Source of the DNA: Taenia hydatigena
Taxonomy: Eukaryota > Platyhelminthes > Cestoda > Cyclophyllidea > Taeniidae
Assembly: GCA_036345935.2 (NCBI GenBank)
Contig: JADWOT020000009.1
Location: forward strand, 5,723,381 to 5,787,380
Direction: 5' to 3'
Length of the DNA: 64,000 nucleotides
A program made the position numbers and the translations under genes. The stretch's first letter is position 1; the number at the start of each line of letters is the position of its first letter. Shown in pieces: positions 59,266 through 64,000 of this stretch. The notes under the pieces are model-generated. The model had not been told where the DNA came from. It saw nothing but the letters and a program-made list of their open reading frames with translations, and did no database searches.

Positions 59266-62157
59266 ATGTCATTTGAAAAAAGAACGCAGTCTTTTTTTGC
59301 GCCTCTGGTTATAGGACTAAATCGAATGACACAGGTATGGTTTCTCCCACCAACACTATTTTAAGGTAAATGATGAAATTTTTGGGACTTCAAGCAAAAC
59401 TGAATACGATCATGCAACTCTGCAATCGTTTATTTACGCTGATCTAACCTACAAAATTTGTACGAGGTTAAAGGAACAACTAGAAGCCATGATAATCCCT
59501 AACGCTGGTATGTTTGGTCTGTGGCAATGCACTGATTCACAGTGTCTAAATTAACAAGACACGCTTTTATTTTTAGTAAAAAGAGTGGCAAAAAAAATTG
59601 CAGTTGATTTTAAACTCCCCTCATATGTGGATCTACGAAGGTCTGAAAAACTGGCGAGCACCGTCGCCGGATGTGCTGTTGATCTGCCAGGGACTGATCT
59701 GTGTGCGTTACTTATCTATTGCAGTAGTTTTTAGCAGTAGCAAAGCTTTATTTATCAGCCATTACCGTTGTGTGCTATAGAAGCTACAGCCTCATCAAGG
59801 CATGGCGGCTCTTATGAATCACCCAATTTTTCCTTCTAGATATTAAGTAAGATTGAAATGTGCTTGTTCGTTCTTCAGCTGTAACACTTTCCCAATGTGC
59901 ACCAGCATACTTGAGTCTGGGCCAGTCAGAACAAGAATTTGCAATGAATGTTCAGTCGGAGTTGCTTTTAGTTATTAGGAATTTTCTCACTACACATTGG
60001 CCAGAAATACAGGTACGTGCTGTTAATAATCGTCACTTAAATCCAGACTATAAATCACAGAATCATTCTATATTTTAGGAGAAATTTGTAGGGGAGTCAG
60101 AATTTTTGCACTTCATTTGGCATGAGGGAAATCCGCCCCGTTTATTTAATTTTTTTGCCAAATATGCGATTTGAAATCTTGAATAGTGCATCGAAAACTT
60201 ATTAATGGGATTCGAATGCAGAATCATATTCTGAAAGATTTATACGCTTGCTTCAAATAGTGAAATTGATGAAAGAACATCGTTGAAATTTTAAAGTATA
60301 CTTGACCATATTATCTATCAGACAATCAGCTCGTTTTAATGTTTCGACGGTTTATTTGTTACCCAAAGTGTATTAGCATATTTTGATGTCCACCATTTCA
60401 TGCCCATTTAAAAGACAACGCATCTTAAATGGCGTTATTACGTGTTCAACAGAAGGAGCGTCGCAAACTGGATCTCTTGCGTGTCGACTACGATTGGGCA
60501 CGCAGCGGGAAAGGGAAAAAAGTGGTGCGTAACGCATAATTATTCTTTGACAGTTGACGAAGTGGTTCTCTTTCACATAATGAGCAGTTCGCAGAGCAAC
60601 CAAGGGACCACTCGTCATGGTGGGGGCAGTATCTAACGTCTGCACCAGCCTCAACTATTTGTCTTTCTCGCTGTGCGCACTTTTTGCAGTAGGTGGTGAA
60701 GTGTACAATATTTATGACCTTGTGTAAAGCTGTCTGGTGACCGTAAAAGCTAAATTGACGGAGCTATTCTAGTCGACTCAAAATGAATTGCCAAATACTG
60801 CACTGAGAGCAGTTGTGCCAATAACTCATTGCTCTACAATCCATCAGAACAAGTATTTCAAATTGCACTAACCTATCTAGTTGTGTATGAGGTTCCATAG
60901 CGCCTTTACTAATACCATCGCAAATTTTTTAACGAATGCGCCCATCGGATTCATGGATGATCTAATAGTGGATAGGTTGTTTGCGTTTCTGTAGGATAAG
61001 TCAGCCCGTTGAGGTGGCATTAGAATGAAACGACAATTTTTTTGTGTGTACTTGGAACCATTTCATTTGCATTAGCGTTAAGCCAATTGGTCACCTTCCC
61101 TTACACCTTAGATTATGCCACGACACCAGTTATTGCACTTTTCTTTTTTAGGATGAAAGTAAGGTTGCAATGGCAAAGCAGAGCTTTGATCGCCAGCTCT
61201 ATCTCACCCAATCGCTGCTCCAGCAATGCAAGACAACAAGGGTATGTTTCACATCACTCACCCTCGCGGTTCTCCAACCCTTAGCGCTGTTGCAGTCAGC
61301 CCACGCTAGGCTATTCAGGGTGCATCCATTGGCGTATTTTCAACCAGCAGTCACATCCCTGATTCTATGTGAGAACTAGTTTATAACAGAGTTGGCCAGT
61401 CTTAGCCTCCGGACTGTTTGCAAGTGTCGAGTGGCCTTCGTTTGATTCAGAAAGTGTCTCCTATAGCCTACTTATTGATTGAAGCGGCTTAAAATTGCAA
61501 TTAAATGTGATTTTGTTTATAACCCCTTGTATGACCCCTGCTTCGACTGCAGCTGTGCATGCGGCAACTGGACTTTCCTTCGAACAGTTAACCTTACTAT
61601 TGATAGCATTATTGTTATTAAATGAAGCCATGGAAACTCAGAGCTGCGATTTAGTAGTTACCGTGGCATTAGGTGCTTCAACCTTAAATAACTCTATCTA
61701 CTCGGGAAATTCTAGAGTTAAAGAGGCATTGAGAAGTATGGTCGGTTCCCTTTAAGAGGGAGCTCTGTTATATATCCTTATCCCTTCCATTATTTTAGTA
61801 TAAGGTGATCTAACACACGTCTACGTGGCTATCGCTTTTGCTGTTAATTTTTAAGTGGTTAGTTTTACACCTCCAAGTCAGAATAATGCAATATAGGTCA
61901 GAATTGACAGCTCCCATCTACAATACTTATGCTTCAATACTTGGTACCATAGTCAATGTTTTTAAGATTCATTTGAACCTAAACTGCTCGTCAGAGGGTG
62001 ATGCAAATGAAAGCGTTTGTACAACATCTCGCTTTAGGATGAAATCGCAAAAGGCCTCGCTGCTATGGCGGCGGCACAGTGGCAACATTTCAAACGCTGC
62101 GAGGAGATTATGCTTCGTCTAAGCACCGAGGTTAACTTGGAGAGCTTACCGCAGTGA
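59266..62157 (+). CDS. Endophilin-like BAR-domain protein without SH3
   Basis: N-BAR proteins of the endophilin family bend membranes in endocytosis, autophagy and mitochondrial dynamics. Seven exons join in phase to 250 residues: 59266-59334, 59366-59507, 59577-59702, 59879-60012, 60453-60524, 61152-61241 and 62038-62157. The N terminus (MSFEKRTQSFFAPLVIGLNR) could be the amphipathic H0 helix. Family landmarks are KTEYDHATLQS, the IIPNA turn (compare LQPNP), LRRSEKLASTVAGCAVDL, KERRKLDLLRVDYDWAR and KQSFDRQLYLTQSLLQQC, with the last exon AKGLAAMAAAQWQHFKRCEE completing helix 3 at exactly the expected spacing. The TGA at 62155-62157 comes soon after, so no SH3 domain is encoded in this model. 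An alternative donor (GAG/GTTAAC) in the last exon could extend it, but I see no SH3-like exon downstream. Endophilin B type is favoured over A. Confidence 0.8.
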
Positions 62158-64000
62158 TGCTATTATATCTATTCAGGTGACTAGCCGATAGCTCCCAACC
62201 CTTATGGATATTCAATATCTCCCTCCTTGTCTTCTCCTCCTGTCTCAACAGAAGCGCGGTACCATATTCTATACATTCCCAAGAGACTCCATCTCCCATC
62301 AACGCAATTATGACTTTCGCGAGGTGGAATCAAAATTATGCGTGGTCATACTTTTCATCGCCAAATTCAATCTATTCCAATAAGTTTACGTATGAACGAG
62401 AAAGGTGTGACATCCCATCTATCTTGAGCAACTTTATTAAATGATTATTATTTTTTGAAATATGCAGCCTAAAGGAGAGAATGTCATCGAATGTTGAACT
62501 GAATTTCAAGTTTTACTAGAATAGGGCTGCGGCTGCGTGGTGTCACCGGGCTGGCGATTTCCCATTTCGGTGGTGGGACTAATACGAATCATAATAAGAT
62601 GTTTTGCATGCATGAGCTTCGGACATTAGAATGCTAAACTTAAGTTTGGACCTTGATACACTTAATAAAAAACTCCATTTCTACGTTGACTAGACACAAT
62701 GCTTCTTTGTAAGCAAACTTCACTTCATTTTCGCTAAGTCCGCTGCCAAAAATCTTCTGCTAATGGCTTGAACATCGTTGTTTACAGCTCTAGCATCGCA
62801 TGATTATGGACTGAAAAGGCATCGTTCTCGAACAGCTTTTGGATCGCAGTCTTTTAGGCACTTGGGCGTTTGCAACACTACGAAACTGCTTAGTGAAATT
62901 AAGGCATTTTCTTATGCTATAATTATGAATTCACTGTTCTTAATTATGAAACGTTCTAGGTGCTATTGTTTCGGCTTATGGGTCAGGGCAACTGAGGCCT
63001 GTGATTTGGCACATTTCGTAGCCGACCAATCTTTTATTATTTTTCATAAATCTCAAGCATCATTGTTGTAAAAATGACTTTTTTTGTGGACCTGTCGCAT
63101 TTACCATCTGGAAGGGTATTCATACAAGCTTGACACATGATGAAAAACAAATCGGAATCTAATATTTGCAATTCTTGCTTCTGATTTGGTGGGCTAGAGA
63201 GATTTGAAGTCCTGTTGATTCATCAAGCGCTCATTTAGTTAAGCGGGGAAATTGCTGGTAGACCACCGTAAAAATTAGAAGTACTTTGAGGTACATCAGA
63301 AGCGACCTTTCTACCTCCCCCCTCTAAAGCAAATTTAGAATAGACGGTCAGTATTGTCAAGACATCCTAACAGTAGATCACTATCGCGGAGCGCGTTAAC
63401 TCACAGCGGAGGTGCATCTAACGTACTTTTGCTCAGCTACACCTCAAACAAAACACCGTCATCTCATCACACTAGAGCAAGGGATGCTTCATGAGCCCCT
63501 CGATCAAGCGTGGCAATTGGATGACTATATCTGCTGTTTCCTTTGCGCTAAAACTCCCTAAAATGTGGTTTAATTCGGCCGCCGCTAGGATCCGTGCTTA
63601 CATGGAGGGAATTGATAAATTTTTGCCGAAATCACGGCCTACGTGTGGGTTCCCAAATCTGAAACTCTAGATTTCTTACAACTTTTGCTACATACAATCA
63701 TGCGAACTATTACACTATTACATCCATTTGTTAAATTATTGGTACTCAACAATGATTATAGGCCTATGCTATAAACTAAAATAACCGCATCATTAAATCA
63801 AGTAATTAAAGTATACGCACAGTAAATTCCAATATAGTTAAAACAGTTTACTATTCTTTGAGCAATTGTATGTCGAAGTCTTTTCATGTTACTTGAGTTT
63901 ATGTTAGTTAGCTTATTTTATGTAAAAACTATGGCTTTATTACCAAACAGCAAATTACGTGTTCTTATTTTTCTCATGATTAACCAGGGACTATTATTGC
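62158..64000. other. Gene-free right end
   Basis: No recognisable exon, repeat or RNA gene. A 97-codon plus frame at 62778-63071 has no family resemblance or supporting splice structure. The first part would be the 3' UTR of the BAR gene. Confidence 0.4.

Noticed and set aside
62778..63071. 97-codon plus frame
   Set aside because: Examined as a possible SH3 exon for the BAR gene; it has none of the ALYD, W or GD landmarks of an SH3 fold.
1..64000. CRISPR arrays, bacterial operons, rRNA genes and splice-leader RNA genes
   Set aside because: None seen on either strand; the window is intron-rich animal nuclear DNA.

Overview
This is eukaryotic nuclear DNA, most likely from a parasitic flatworm and probably a taeniid tapeworm (Taenia/Echinococcus type). 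Conserved animal proteins are split into small exons by introns that are often only 28-36 bp, mixed with introns of 0.2-1.7 kb. The dispersed repeats look like the taeniid terminal-repeat retrotransposon in miniature (TRIM). No prokaryotic features are present. The species call is inference; the gene identities rest on protein motifs read directly from the translated exons.

Layout: (1) 1-448 minus, the 5' end of an unrecognised gene running off the left edge, followed by about 8 kb without a recognisable gene. (2) 8543-9390, one copy of a dispersed repeat with a 774-bp core. (3) 9869-13589 plus, TRIM37 (RING, B-box, coiled coil, MATH), then 14091-15496 plus, an orphan 312-residue gene. (4) 15594-22326 minus, a very long coiled-coil protein. 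(5) 24202-26490, a repeat cluster holding a solo LTR, a full-length TRIM element, the second copy of the 774-bp repeat, and another LTR inserted in it. (6) 26925-34738 plus, a PRRC2/BAT2 homologue with 14 exons and 1928 residues. (7) 37775-39936 minus, protein phosphatase inhibitor 2. (8) 40598-42010, a second full-length TRIM and a solo LTR. (9) A compact block of alternating genes: ARFRP1 (+), NDC1 (-), NIFK-like (+), ACBD3/GCP60 (-). (10) 53085-53420, an LTR nested in an older LTR. (11) 53827-54427 plus, the SUMO E2 UBC9. (12) Three more solo LTRs at 55.7, 57.1 and 57.7 kb with one unresolved minus-strand reading frame. (13) 59266-62157 plus, an endophilin-like BAR protein without a visible SH3 domain.

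The genes are housekeeping and functionally independent: ubiquitin ligase, translation/RNA granule factor, PP1 regulator, Golgi Arf-like GTPase, Golgi scaffold, nuclear pore membrane protein, nucleolar RNA-binding protein, SUMO conjugation and membrane curvature. They are not an operon. Exon coordinates were derived by hand from splice signals, reading phase and remembered family sequence. For TRIM37, PRRC2, ARFRP1, NIFK, UBC9, PPP1R2, the BAR gene and the 312-residue orphan every exon junction is phase-consistent.

The most unusual signal is in the repeats. The two full-length TRIM copies share a 758-bp core that is identical by eye, yet their outer LTR halves, and the two LTRs within each copy, are clearly diverged. 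The 774-bp repeat pair shows the same identical core with diverged flanks. Both patterns meet in the 24.5-26.5 kb cluster, which points to recent gene conversion, duplication or an assembly artefact rather than ordinary retrotransposition.
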